The translations under genes and the position numbers were made by a program. Shown here in pieces: positions 47,181 through 57,600 of a DNA stretch of 64,000 nucleotides. How positions within the stretch are numbered: position 1 is the stretch's first letter; the number at the start of each line of letters is the position of its first letter. The notes beneath the pieces are model-generated. The model ran no database searches. It was given only the letters and a program-made list of their open reading frames with translations, and had not been told where the DNA came from. Source of the DNA: Megachile rotundata (lineage: Eukaryota > Arthropoda > Insecta > Hymenoptera > Megachilidae); the NCBI RefSeq assembly GCF_050947335.1, contig NC_134997.1:4154001-4218000 (forward strand), written 5' to 3'.

Positions 47181-47950
47181 CTCGTACGATTAATGTGCAT
47201 AACTTCAATATCACGTTTCCCTAATATATTGCCAATTTCAACAATTCTCCATCGTAATATGAACAAAATCAATGATTACTTCCACCCACTATTTTTGAGT
47301 AATGTTTTCGGATGTAGAAGGAAGACGTGCGGTTAGAATTGGCGCGATGATTGCGCGGTAATCTGCTTTTCGTTTTGGTTGACGCAGGGGTGTATCATTT
47401 GTCGTATCTGTTTGGCCGGAGGCACCTTCGTCGGCAACGTGCAAAGGACAGAGAAAATATGTGGAAAGACGGAGAGGAATCTCGGACAGAGAGATGCAAA
47501 TGGGGAGAAAGAGAGAAAGTAAAGGAACAACCCTCCTGACACGGGTTATCCTATAAACGGTAGCATGCCTCCAGCTACGCGGAGATAATCCAGCCCCCGG
47601 GGTCCGTGTGCGGTTGAGCGCTCGCAACAGTTACCATATTTGATTGTATCCCTTCTACCCTACTGGAATACAAAATAATAATACCTAACGTCGCGCTTAC
47701 GAATCGAGAGATCCGATTAACGACGCTAGCCAACCTACCATCTTCTCTAATGTTACCGTCTGTAAAATACACTCGAAAGAAATTTGCTGCCACTATTATT
47801 TTTATTAAATAAATACTTCAAAAAGCTGTAGGTATACAAATAGCCATATAGCATTATAGGTATACGTTTAAAGTACAAACATTTCTGGGGACCTCATTTA
47901 ATTTGGTACTGTGTCATAAACGAAGTGCAAGTCTGCCTTCGCTAGAGTAA
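47181..47950. other. intergenic DNA with GC patch at 47310-47780
   Basis: Frames of 112 and 72 codons (-) and 62 (+) overlap. None has recognisable features. Confidence 0.35.
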
Positions 47951-47954
47951 ACGT

Positions 47955-48590
47955 TACGGATTCAGATATTTGGAATTTGGAGATTTTGGAATTTTTAAAT
48001 GTGGGAATGTTAGGATTTGTAACTGTACGGATTTGGAAGCGTAGGGATTTACGACTGTAGGGATTTGGGAGTGTGGAGATTTGAGAATTGGAAAATTTGG
48101 GAACGAGAAAATTCGGAAATATGGAGATTTGAGAATGTAGGAATTTAAAGATGTGGGTATTTGGGAGTGAAGAATTTAGGAATGTAGGGATTTGGGTACT
48201 ATTCCATATGCAGATTTGGAACTTTAGGTATTTAGGAATTTGAAAATTTGAGAATGTGTGTATTTGACTATGTAAAGTCGGGATTGCATGAATTTTAAAA
48301 TGTGAGAATTAGGGAATTTTAGTACTTAAAAAATTGGAAATTTCTGGAAATATTGGAATCTGGGAATGTCGAGATTTGGGATTGTGAAAATTCGGGAACT
48401 TTAGGTATTTAGGAATTTGGAAATTTGGAAATGTAGATATTTAAATATGTAAGAATTTCGGAATGTTATACGAATTTGGGAATTTTAGGAATGTGGGGAT
48501 TTACAAGTTTATTTAGCTACTTAGGAATTTGGAAACTCGGGAATATTAAAGTTTGGGATTTCCAAATTTAGAAATTAAAACATTTTCAGA
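47955..48590. repeat. degenerate GGGATTTGGGA-type block (G-rich strand)
   Basis: GGATTTGGAAGCGTAGGGA, TAGGGATTTGGGAGTGTGGA and TTTAGGAATTTGGAAATTTG repeat with a 7-8 base step. Confidence 0.65.
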
Positions 48591-48823
48591 TTAAATATCT
48601 CGTCTACATGCATGTACCTAAGTTTTAGACTTAAAATATACCAAACTTTCAAATATAATGGTGAAACCCACTACTTTTTAGAATGATTAAAACTATTCTT
48701 TGCGAATGCGCTTTTTGTAACTTATCTGCTACACTTTTCTCTTTAAAGGCAGTACTTGGAACTGTAAATTGACAATAAGATGTGTTCAACGAAATTTTTT
48801 ACGTTCTACACATCACAATTGCC

Positions 48824-49165
48824 GGGTTACGACTATTAATACATTATTTAATATAACATTTATATCCAAAATATTTTCTTCTTCAAAAATTGTACTCATT
48901 GTCAGTTACTATTTTTTCCATCCGTCAAATGTCGAAAATCAAAATTTGACATTTATTTTCATTTGGCGTCAAACTTCAATGTCGAGTTAGTTTAGGTTAC
49001 GATTATTCATAGGTTATTCAATATTTATAACCAAAATATTTTCTTCTTAAAAAATTGTAGTCATTGTCAGTCACTATTTTTTCCACCTGCCAAATGTTGA
49101 AAATCAAAATTTGACATTTATTTTTATTTGGCATCTTTAATATCGGGTTAGTTTAGGTTAGGTTA
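48824..49165 (+). repeat. two-copy tandem duplication, unit about 170 bp
   Basis: Copy 1 (about 48824-48993) and copy 2 (about 48994-49165) share CCAAAATATTTTCTTCTT, AAAATTGTACTCATTGTCAG (TAG in copy 2), CTATTTTTTCCA and GTCGAAAATCAAAATTTGAC (GTTG in copy 2) in order. Each contains AAATGTC ... GACATTT as a short hairpin. Copy 2 ends in GGTTAGTTTAGGTTAGGTTAG, similar to the TTAGG telomere unit. The origin is unknown. Confidence 0.75.
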
Positions 49166-49555
49166 GTCTAAAAGATATTTACGAACTGTCACCTTGCTAC
49201 GTTTAGTCTACAATCAAAACTTTTTACCGTAAAGTTACTTCATTTATCATATTCTCAAATTTGAATTTGATTGTGATGAGATAATCACTTTGGAAACCTT
49301 GTGGGAATACTTGTAAACTATGTAGCGATATATTCTCATGATTAAACGCTTTGCATCCCGTCGAAACCCATCGCCCCTCGTGAAGGGGTTGCAGACGATG
49401 TCTGACGATCGTTCAGCATCCAACGTTCACCCATCGGCGACACGTTGATGTTTCCCTAGTGTGGACCTGAACTATAATGTACAGAGTGTATTAAGACACG
49501 CTCTTCACATTTCAGAGTAGAAGAAATTAAATGCGCAAAAACATTGTAACTCAAG
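49166..49555. other. intergenic DNA, no gene seen
   Basis: A modest GC patch at 49350-49470 (CCCATCGCCCCTCGTGAAGG) is present, with no reading frame of interest. Confidence 0.4.
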
Positions 49556-49890
49556 ATCATGAAAATCTATAGATAACATTTGGAATGTTAGGAATATTAT
49601 TCTGGGGATTTGGGGATTTAACGATTCTCAAAGTAGAAGATTTGGTAACTTGCAAATTTTTAGGAGATTTGAAATATGGAAAGTTAAGTATCTGAAGATT
49701 ATAAAATTTGGTAATTTTGGAATTTGTGCATTTAGAAATATAGTAATTTGACAATTTGGGAATCAAGAAAACATGAAATTAGTGGTTTAAAAATCTAGAG
49801 CGCGAAATTTATTGATAAAATTTCGAAATTTTTAAATATAAGAATTTTGGGAACAGTTTAGGACTTGATAATTTGAGAATTTGTAAATTT
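49556..49890. repeat. degenerate GGGGATTTGG-type block (G-rich strand)
   Basis: GGGGATTTGGGGATTTAACG, TTGGTAACTTGCAAATTT and AATTTGGTAATTTTGGAAT repeat loosely with a 7-10 base step. Confidence 0.5.
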
Positions 49891-50099
49891 GACAATAGTC
49901 AAGAAAAAGTTCAATTCAATTGCTACGTTTTACAAAAAGAACCGAAGACCAAGGTATTTATCTAGTTACCTAGTTATTCCAATAGTTCAACCCATAACTT
50001 ACAATAAATACTTGACATATGTAAGATTTATTACAATTAACACTATTATCATCGCGATTACCTCCCTATATAAAAAACACTAGTCACTTCAAAATTACA

Positions 50100-50960
50100 G
50101 AATCAAAATGGACGTCTAAAACGTAAGGACTGATTTCGGTCCGTGTTCGTCCAAAAATCAAAATGGCGGAATTCCATCGGACCCCCAGATCGAAAATAAA
50201 AAAACGTGCAGATTGCACGCACACGCGTGGCTCGTTTTCCGCTGTTCGTGACAGTGTCCGCCGCCCCGGCAGGAAAACGGCGGGTCGAAAAGAAATCGCG
50301 CGTTTGATGTGCCGCCAAAGGGAACGCGTGTATGGCGTGTACGATAAAACGAGAGGTTGAAAGGGGGGTTTCCGAGTTTCGGAGAAGGACGGAGATGGAA
50401 TATTCCGTCGGTCGAGTTACAATTTCGTGTGGGTTGGTCGGTCGACTGCAACCACGTTCCAACCCCAGCCCACCCCTCTCTCTTTCTCGTTTCGCTTAAA
50501 CGTTACAATTATTACTGGAAAAGCGCTGCACACGCATGCGGCAAACCGCGGGACCCGCCGACGAAATTACATTGATATTAGTATCGTTTCAGCCGGCAGA
50601 TTAATTAATTAAAACGCGTGCCTCCGCGCGCCTCTTCCTCCCATTACCGAATACACACAACACCCCTTGCCACCCACACCATGTGCACACGCGTTTCTCG
50701 TCGTTGGCCACCTTTTGGCGTGTGCACGTATATAGATTCATATGTGCACCTATGCCGCAAAATGCGCGAACGGGTTCTTTGCACGCTCGAGCGACAAATC
50801 GAGCGTGCGTGGCGCGCGTAACTTTGTCGCGCGTCCAGTCGTTTCGAAAATACTGTTTCGCGGTTGATTGCTCCTCACCGAACTGCTTTCGAGCTTGTAA
50901 AGCAGCCAAATAGTCGAACTTCGCGACGGAGATGTAACTTGTTTCGTAAAATTTTTCCAT
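50100..50960. other. large CpG-rich patch downstream of the Pax6 exons
   Basis: The longest GC/CpG-rich stretch in the window (GCGCGCCTCTTCCTCCCATT, CGTGCGTGGCGCGCGTAACT). Frames up to 119 codons open on both strands, none recognisable. It does not encode the Pax6 homeodomain: no WFSNRR or FERTHYPD sequence in either strand. If the Pax6 transcript runs through here, it would be intronic. Confidence 0.35.
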
Positions 50961-51585
50961 CTTAATAGCTGCATTTTGATTATTGGTAATAAGAGTTAGA
51001 CAACCGAGAAAAGGTCTTTTCTACAAATCTTGTGTCACTCGGTGACTAATTTGGGTCTCGTCCTTGAGCCCAGTTGTTCCATTGCGTTTAGTTCAGTGAC
51101 AGTTTTCCAAACGTTCAGATTTTTCACGTGCAGTTAGAAATAAGAAAAAGTTTTATAAAATTCAATTCACTGTATAAAGAATTATTTCAGACACCTATTT
51201 CCAATAAGAGGCACAATGAAATATCTTTCATTTCGTAAAAGTCATTCCGTCGAACATCTAATTCAGAGTAATATTTAATTTTGAAATACAATACTGTGTG
51301 CTCGGTACAAGATGTGAGAGATAACACTACTTTTTTTGCCTTTTGTTTAATTAGTGTGTGTAACCACTATTTTCAATTGCTTCATTGCTTCAAATATATG
51401 TGAAGGAAAATGCTTTTTGATTAATCACAGCTGTGTTTATTTCATTATATTGCCAGAACTCATCTTGTGAATAATGCAAGTATGTTAGAAGTTCCTCCTT
51501 TGAAAGTATAAAGTTCAATGTTGTCTCGTATTTCTATGGGTAATTGCATCGTTACAGATACTTTTAGGAAAAAAGTGTGTCCTAC

Positions 51586-51695
51586 CTTTCTTCGCATGCA
51601 GAATATCCGCAGGATCAGGTGGCAGGGCTGTACAATGGCTCGGACTTAAACTAGGTTGCAAGGATGGAAATGGACTGCCAGCTCCCGATGGATAC
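51586..51695 (-). CDS. Pax6: Pax6 homologue (eyeless/twin of eyeless), linker exon
   Basis: On the minus strand the exon begins after ATTAG and ends before GTAGGA. Joined to the exon at 52354-52544 the split codon TG|G gives Trp and the frame continues YPSGAGSPFPSLQPSLSPSH, CTALPPDPADILHAKK, then a partial codon starting with G. This falls where Pax6 proteins have the WYP motif and the Pro/Ser-rich linker between paired domain and homeodomain, a DNA-binding regulator of eye and head development acting in the nucleus. The phase agreement and the conserved W-YP junction are the main support. The next exon, expected to lead to the homeodomain, was not found to the left. Confidence 0.82.
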
Positions 51696-51884
51696 CTAAT
51701 AAAAGTTCATCTCACATTTCATACAAGTTTCTTCGAATCAAATCAACAGCTTCGAAAAGTTCAAATACATAAATATAAATCTTGTGCATTTCATTATTAT
51801 GCTAATAACTGTACCTCCTTTTTGCAGTAGGCTTCATATATTTTAAGTCAGTCTGTGTAGAGTTAGAAAGAATGCGTACGGATT

Positions 51885-52147
51885 TGATTGGCTGTCACAT
51901 TAATCTGATTTGTTGCAGTCACATTGATCTGTTTTGTTTCAATCATATACTGATAGGTTGCAATCAGATAAATCTAATTAGCTGTAGTGACATAGATCTG
52001 ATTGGCTAAAGCTACATAGATCTGTTTAGTTATAGTCACGTAGATATGGTTGGTTGTAGTCAAATAGGTCTGATCGATCGTCTGTAATTACATAGATTCG
52101 ACTGATTGTAGTCACATTGATCTAAGTGTATATGATTGCAGTCGCAC
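51885..52147. repeat. 24-bp minisatellite in the Pax6 intron, about 10 copies
   Basis: Units resemble TGATTGGTTGTAGTCACATA followed by GATC, for example TGATTTGTTGCAGTCACATT+GATC, TAATTAGCTGTAGTGACATA+GATC, TGATTGGCTAAAGCTACATA+GATC. Step is close to 24, with one or two shorter and longer units. It fills 40% of the 658-base intron between the two Pax6 exons. Confidence 0.75.
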
Positions 52148-52353
52148 AATACATATATTATAATAACTGTAACTACTACAAAAATTATAATAATTATAAC
52201 AACCAGAATTATCACAACTACAATCGCACATGAATTTTGGATCAAAATAAATAGCATGAAAGATACAGAAGCAATCTTTCTATTTCTAAACAGGGGTTTG
52301 TGAAGTAAAGGAATATAGCAAACGTGATGGGTAAAAAGCACCATGGATTTTAC

Positions 52354-52544
52354 CATGGATTCGGCCTGGGCCATCCGGTTGTCTGCCCGTTAAGTAGCCT
52401 AAGCTTGTCATAAACGCTCTCTGCCGGACTCCCGGCACCTACTCCAACGCCAACTGCAGCTACCCCTTGTTGTTGCTGTTGCTGCTGTTGCCGTTGTTCT
52501 TTCTGTGCCGCTAAATTTCTCAGTACCCTATTGATGGACGACAC
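52354..52544 (-). CDS. Pax6: Pax6 homologue (eyeless/twin of eyeless), end of paired domain
   Basis: The minus strand reads VSSINRVLRNLAAQKEQ, the C-terminal end of the Pax6 paired domain, then R, eight Gln, a Gly/Val/Ala stretch, YDKLRLLNGQT and GWPRPNPW. The exon starts right after TTTGTTGCTGTAG, at the same V-S-S-I-N junction where vertebrate Pax6 genes have an intron, and ends at the GTAAAA donor (phase 2, inside the Trp codon). The start is a splice acceptor, not a translation start. The polyGln and Gly/Val segment is an insertion relative to vertebrate Pax6, where the paired domain is followed almost directly by YDKLRMLNGQT. Insects have two Pax6 paralogues; which one this is cannot be decided from these exons. 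Confidence 0.93.
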
Positions 52545-53270
52545 CTACAGCAACAAACATAGAAAAGGCGAATATTAGTGAGATATTTAATGTAATAAGT
52601 ATTTGAATTTACAGGTACCTTTGAAGGTAGTTATGGTGTTTGCAAGAAATATTACACAGTTAAATGATTGTACAATAATTTCTATTACAATCGTTATATA
52701 CATAAGTACAATTATTATAACCATTACAGAATTACATTTATTATATTCATTACTTAATTACATTTATTGCATAATATTTAATTACTTTATTTTGTATTTA
52801 ATAATTTTATAATACTGTTTAGTGTATGTAAATTTAGCAACTAATTTTTATTAAACCAAGTTATGAAAATTTGTAATAAACGAGTTCATGTTTATTGAAT
52901 TAAGTTGTGAGTGAATTTTTACGCAATTAAATTCTGAATTCGCTTTTATGAAATTGTATATTCATTGTTAAACCAGTCTCAATAAAATTTTGCAGTAATT
53001 AATCAATTTAAAAGTTTCTATATAATCTTTATAAACATTTGGCATGTGATTATATATAAATGATCTTCACAATTTACGAAAAGAAGTTATGAATTTTAAA
53101 TGCATAATTTATGAAAATATTACTATTGCTCGGGTTACTTTAACTCAATACCATAATTTTTAGATATAATTTGCATTTTTGAAAATATTTAGTTACATCT
53201 TGAAAATATTTAACAAGGTTGGCAGTATGTTCTAGAATAAAAATGGTATTTAGACCACTTCCACTATGTT
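52545..53270 (-). other. probable upstream Pax6 intron, proximal AT-rich part
   Basis: The acceptor and its pyrimidine tract lie at 52545-52565. Beyond it is AT-rich DNA with many TTATTATA words and no exon. The preceding paired-domain exon (expected to end ...NDNIPS) was not found anywhere to the right, so the intron probably exceeds 11 kb. Confidence 0.5.
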
Positions 53271-53567
53271 CGTTTTCAGGGCTTCACAAATGTTCTTCAA
53301 ACAAATTCTTGAAGAATCTCGATGCCGTCAGAGGCGCACAACACGATAACGCTTATTAGACGTTACTTTGCGAGCCAGCTTCCTGCATTTTCTCAGGAGG
53401 AATCTTACGAACAAAAGAAACAGACACTGGCTTGTTTCCAATCGCGTTTACCCAGGTTTCCCGCGTATCCCCGGGACGCCTTTAGAAGATTGCTGGTTGC
53501 CTCGAGAGGCGTCCTCCGCCGATTCGGATTTATTATAAACATGAAACGTGGAGGGGCAGGGAGACGC

Positions 53568-53624
<57 letters not shown>

Positions 53625-53960
53625 GGGCAAGAGCGGAAACGTAGGAGAGCGCTTCTGCCCGATGAAATGCGATGAGAACGGTAATTAAAACGATGCGGTG
53701 AGCGGCGTGTGTTCCACGAGGGAGTTAATTACCTCCGCCTTCAATTATATCCGTCTCGCGTCACTCCAAGGGGACTTTGGCTTCTGGCAACCCAAGTACG
53801 CACTCGCGCGTCTGCGGTGCTTATGATTCACCGAGAAACATAGTGTTCGCTACCGGGATACCCATCTGATACATCTTCTGCCGATCGCTTGTTCACCGAT
53901 TGCAATTATCAGCTGTATAAATAAGCTCCAATCGCCATTAATCGAAAAATATACAGGACG
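53271..53960. other. GC patch containing the GA microsatellite
   Basis: A 117-codon + frame (53322-53675) runs through (GA)n and gives an Arg-Glu chain; it is not credible. No paired-domain sequence is found on the minus strand. Confidence 0.4.
53571..53620. repeat. (GA)25 microsatellite
   Basis: An uninterrupted GA run of 50 bases. GAGA-type sequence can bind GAGA factor in insects, but this may be plain slippage. Confidence 0.92.
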
Positions 53961-54229
53961 TTTCCGGTCTGGTGGTATGACCGGGAAAGGGATGAATCTA
54001 ACAGTAAGCCAAAAATGGAGAATGACGTTCTTTCACGTGTAAGTAGCTTCCTTTTTGGACGAGGCTGAGTTTCAACAGTTCTTAAATATTTTTAAACAGG
54101 TTTGTTCGCGGTGTAAAAAATTATATATGCAATAATTTTAACATTAACTTAGGAGTTACTAAAAGTTAGTAAATAATTAGATATAGGTGAAATTATGATG
54201 TCTTGAAATGGTATAATGTTATATATAAT

Positions 54230-54610
54230 ATTATAATATAATAGTATAATAGCAAAATGAAAATAGTAAAAGCGAAAAATAGTAGAGTAGTTTCATGGTA
54301 GACTACTATAATGATAGAATAATAGAAATGTAGCACACAAAAATATCAAAATAGTAGGGAAGTAGAATAATAGTATAATAGAACGGTAGAATGGTAATGC
54401 AGTAAAATGGTCAAATAGTCAAATGGTTAAATAGTAAAATAGTAAAATAGTAATATATTAAAATATTAAAATAGTAAAGTAGAAAAATAGCAAAATAGCA
54501 AAATAGCGAAATAGCAAAATAATAACACAGTAAAATAAAAAAATGTTGAAATAACAATAGAGTAAAATAGTAAAATATTGAAATAATAATACAATAAAAT
54601 AACACCACAA
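54230..54610. repeat. degenerate AATAGTAAAATAG-type repeat
   Basis: AAATAGTAAAATAGTAATAT, AATAGCAAAATAGCGAAAT and GTAGAATAATAGTATAATAG recur with a step of 7-10. Minus-strand frames read as Phe/Tyr/Leu chains and are artefacts of the repeat. Confidence 0.7.
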
Positions 54611-57600
54611 ACTAACACCATAACAAAATTATCCCAAACAGTAACTTAATCTGAATTGAACAAATTCCACGATCTTCAATAAAACAAGTACCCTAGTAGT
54701 TTAACTATAGAATTGCTGTGTATATCAGGTAGATGTACGATGTACACTTCACCATCGTATCTTTTATTTATCCTGTGCTGCTATAAGCTACTTTCGTCGG
54801 TTCTGTCACTTACAGTTCCTGTATAAATCCTAGCCAAGTCGTAAAAGAATTCCTGCGAACTAAAGCTGTATGTTCCCCTGCTGCCGATAGTTCTGCAATT
54901 TATTCCCTACTCTTCCATATATTTTCCTTCTATTCGCGAGGCATTCTCGGGCGTAAAGTTTTCACCGCGAAGCATTAAAAACTTTCCACTTTTGACTTTT
55001 AATACGCGTGAATAATTGTATATTCATTGCACGGAAGGAAGAGTTACAACGAAAATTTCATGGGTTTCCTATTTGTTAACATTCATTTAATGCGGATAAG
55101 TTTTAAATCTTTAAAAATCATGAATAACAACTTAACAATAACATATCATGTCTAGGTAAAATACTGCTTGTGTTGCAAAAGGAACGAGTTAGGTTAGGTT
55201 TTTATTTTCAGTCAAACTTTAAGAGTTGTTATACTTTGTTATAATTAATTTTTTTATAAATGTAGTAGTATACTAGTTACTTTAGGAAGCAGTATATTAC
55301 TTTATAAATGATTCATTATTTGCATTTACAATGTATGCTTTCACTGATGACACTTTTGTAGAATAAATAACATATGAATTACTTATATTCATATCTTTGA
55401 TTTATGTAATAAATGTGAAATGAAATGAATGAACCGATTTACATTTGGAAATATATTGTATAAAATCTGATACGAAACACACCAAAATAACGTTTATGTC
55501 ATATCAATGTGAAGTTTCAAGTTTGATGCAAATGGCTACCGAAACGTTTTCGATACAAAATGGTTGGTTTTCAGGTATCGTATAAAATGACGAAATCCAT
55601 TTTAACTATTGAATTTCTTCAAAATTTAAATACATTGGTGCTGTATTTATTGTGGTTGTACAATCAAAAATGGAAGGGAGAAAAAATATTATGCTATTAA
55701 TTATATAAATCGAAATTGAATTATTACATCAAGAGCATTAATTCTTAATGTATTAAATACAAATTGTGTTTAACTAAAAATACATAAGTATCTCGAAAAA
55801 TATGCTTAAAATATTTGGTTGTTGCTTTATTAAATAGCCTCATTTAAATATAAATAAATACTCAATTTTATTAAATTAGGACGTAACGAAAGAACATAAC
55901 CCGTACAATATACAAGGATAAGAAATTATATACAATTAAAATAAGAGATTATATTGTGTATCTGATTAGATCGTATCTAACGTGGCAGTCAATGTGTTAA
56001 GAGAGTTGTTCCATTTCATCGACAGGGAAAGAAAAAAGGAGGGAAAGAGAAGGCAGTGGAAGGCAGAGACGAGAAATTGCGTGTCCAGGATTAGCGAGGA
56101 GTTCTGGGATCGGCCATGGGAGATTTTCGTTCCCCATGGTTTGTTAGACCCGATGTCACAGTCCCACAGCATTGAAGAGAGCTGACATCTCGGACCCAGT
56201 GTCATCTCCCTCGGTGCACCACCGAGTCCAACACATTCGAAATACGAAACAGACGTTCTGATATTATACTCCTCTTCCTCGATTCCTCTTCCTTCATGTC
56301 CTCCGACGTCACACAGGACACGTCTACAACTTTGTGATCCCTAAATTTCGATGTTATAATGTAACTCAAGATTTACAGCTTCCTACTTTTACAAACAATA
56401 TATTTTAGCTGCACCTTTAACCTTATAAATTCCAAATTTTATCACCACTTTTAATATTACATTGTATATGTTGTATTATGTAATTACGAAGAACAAGTTT
56501 CAGACAAGACAGCTTTTGATCATTTCGTTGATGAAGCACGTAATTTATGTTTATTAAAATACAAGAATATTATATTCTTCTATGCTGAATAATATTTTTC
56601 GTAGCATATTATTCTACAATTAATATTTACAGTAGAGTATAACCAAGGCATTCTGTCCTTTTAATAACTATTGCACAACAGTTACCTATTAAATTGATAA
56701 GAAAGTTGTTTGTTTGATCAGTAAGATTTTTGAACAAAAAAACTGTTATTCCTCCTACATTAAAGAATATTCAAATTTTGTTTAAAAATAAAATTAGAAG
56801 AGAAAAGTTGCAAGGGATATTCTATATGTCTAGTATTTTGTTCCTATATCGATGTGCAGAATGGACAACCCCCTTTTTGTAATGAAAGATGTGGAGGTTA
56901 AAAAAAATGGTGTAGAAGTCACTCGACGTCGGAAGCCGTTGACAATAAGTCGCTGCAGTAAAGAAGGCACTCGACAAAGCCGCGGTCCCAAAGAACCGGT
57001 GCCAGTCAAACAACAATCCCGACTCTGCTGTGACATCGAGTGTCCTAGCTATTTGACCGTTTTTTGATTGACGTCGACCGCAAATATCGGCGACATTTGC
57101 ATCCTGTGTCACCCTTCTCGTTACCGTGACAATCGCCTACTAGAAATCGATCTCACAATACCACGCTTTGTCGCCGGCAATCGGAGTGTCGCACGCATTC
57201 CGAAGAAAGGAGTTCTGCGTTTGTCAATCAGCCTGTGATTGATCTGTTTTCATGCGGGACATACATATATTTCAACTGCCTCCATGTAGGCCACTTCTCT
57301 AATATATTTATTCAACCTTTTTATATTAACGAGGGTATAGAATCATACTTTTGTTTAGATTTTTAATTTTCGTAATGAAAGATTATTGCTGTAAGACTTA
57401 TTTTTTTAAATAGTAGAATGCAATATTTAAGTATGATAAATGAAAAGGAAGGAGGAAGATGTTTGTGTTACAATTTGGCTCACAGAGGAATGTCTTGATG
57501 TTCTAATTGAAACTTCTTTTTAGTTGTTTCTTTTTATTACATGCTTTATATTTTATGTATTATATGTGTTTTACCTTTATATCTTCATTTTCAAACAATA

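Noticed and set aside
50601..50960. 119-codon minus frame, considered as a downstream Pax6 exon
   Set aside because: No homeodomain or linker motifs; Arg/Cys/Ala-rich product of a CpG-rich patch.
53322..53675. 117-codon + frame and its minus shadow
   Set aside because: About a fifth of it is the translation of the (GA)25 microsatellite; the flanks have no recognisable protein features.
56822..57112. 96-codon minus frame, considered as a Pax6 paired-domain exon
   Set aside because: No match to conserved paired-domain segments such as GRYYETGSIRPRAIGG.
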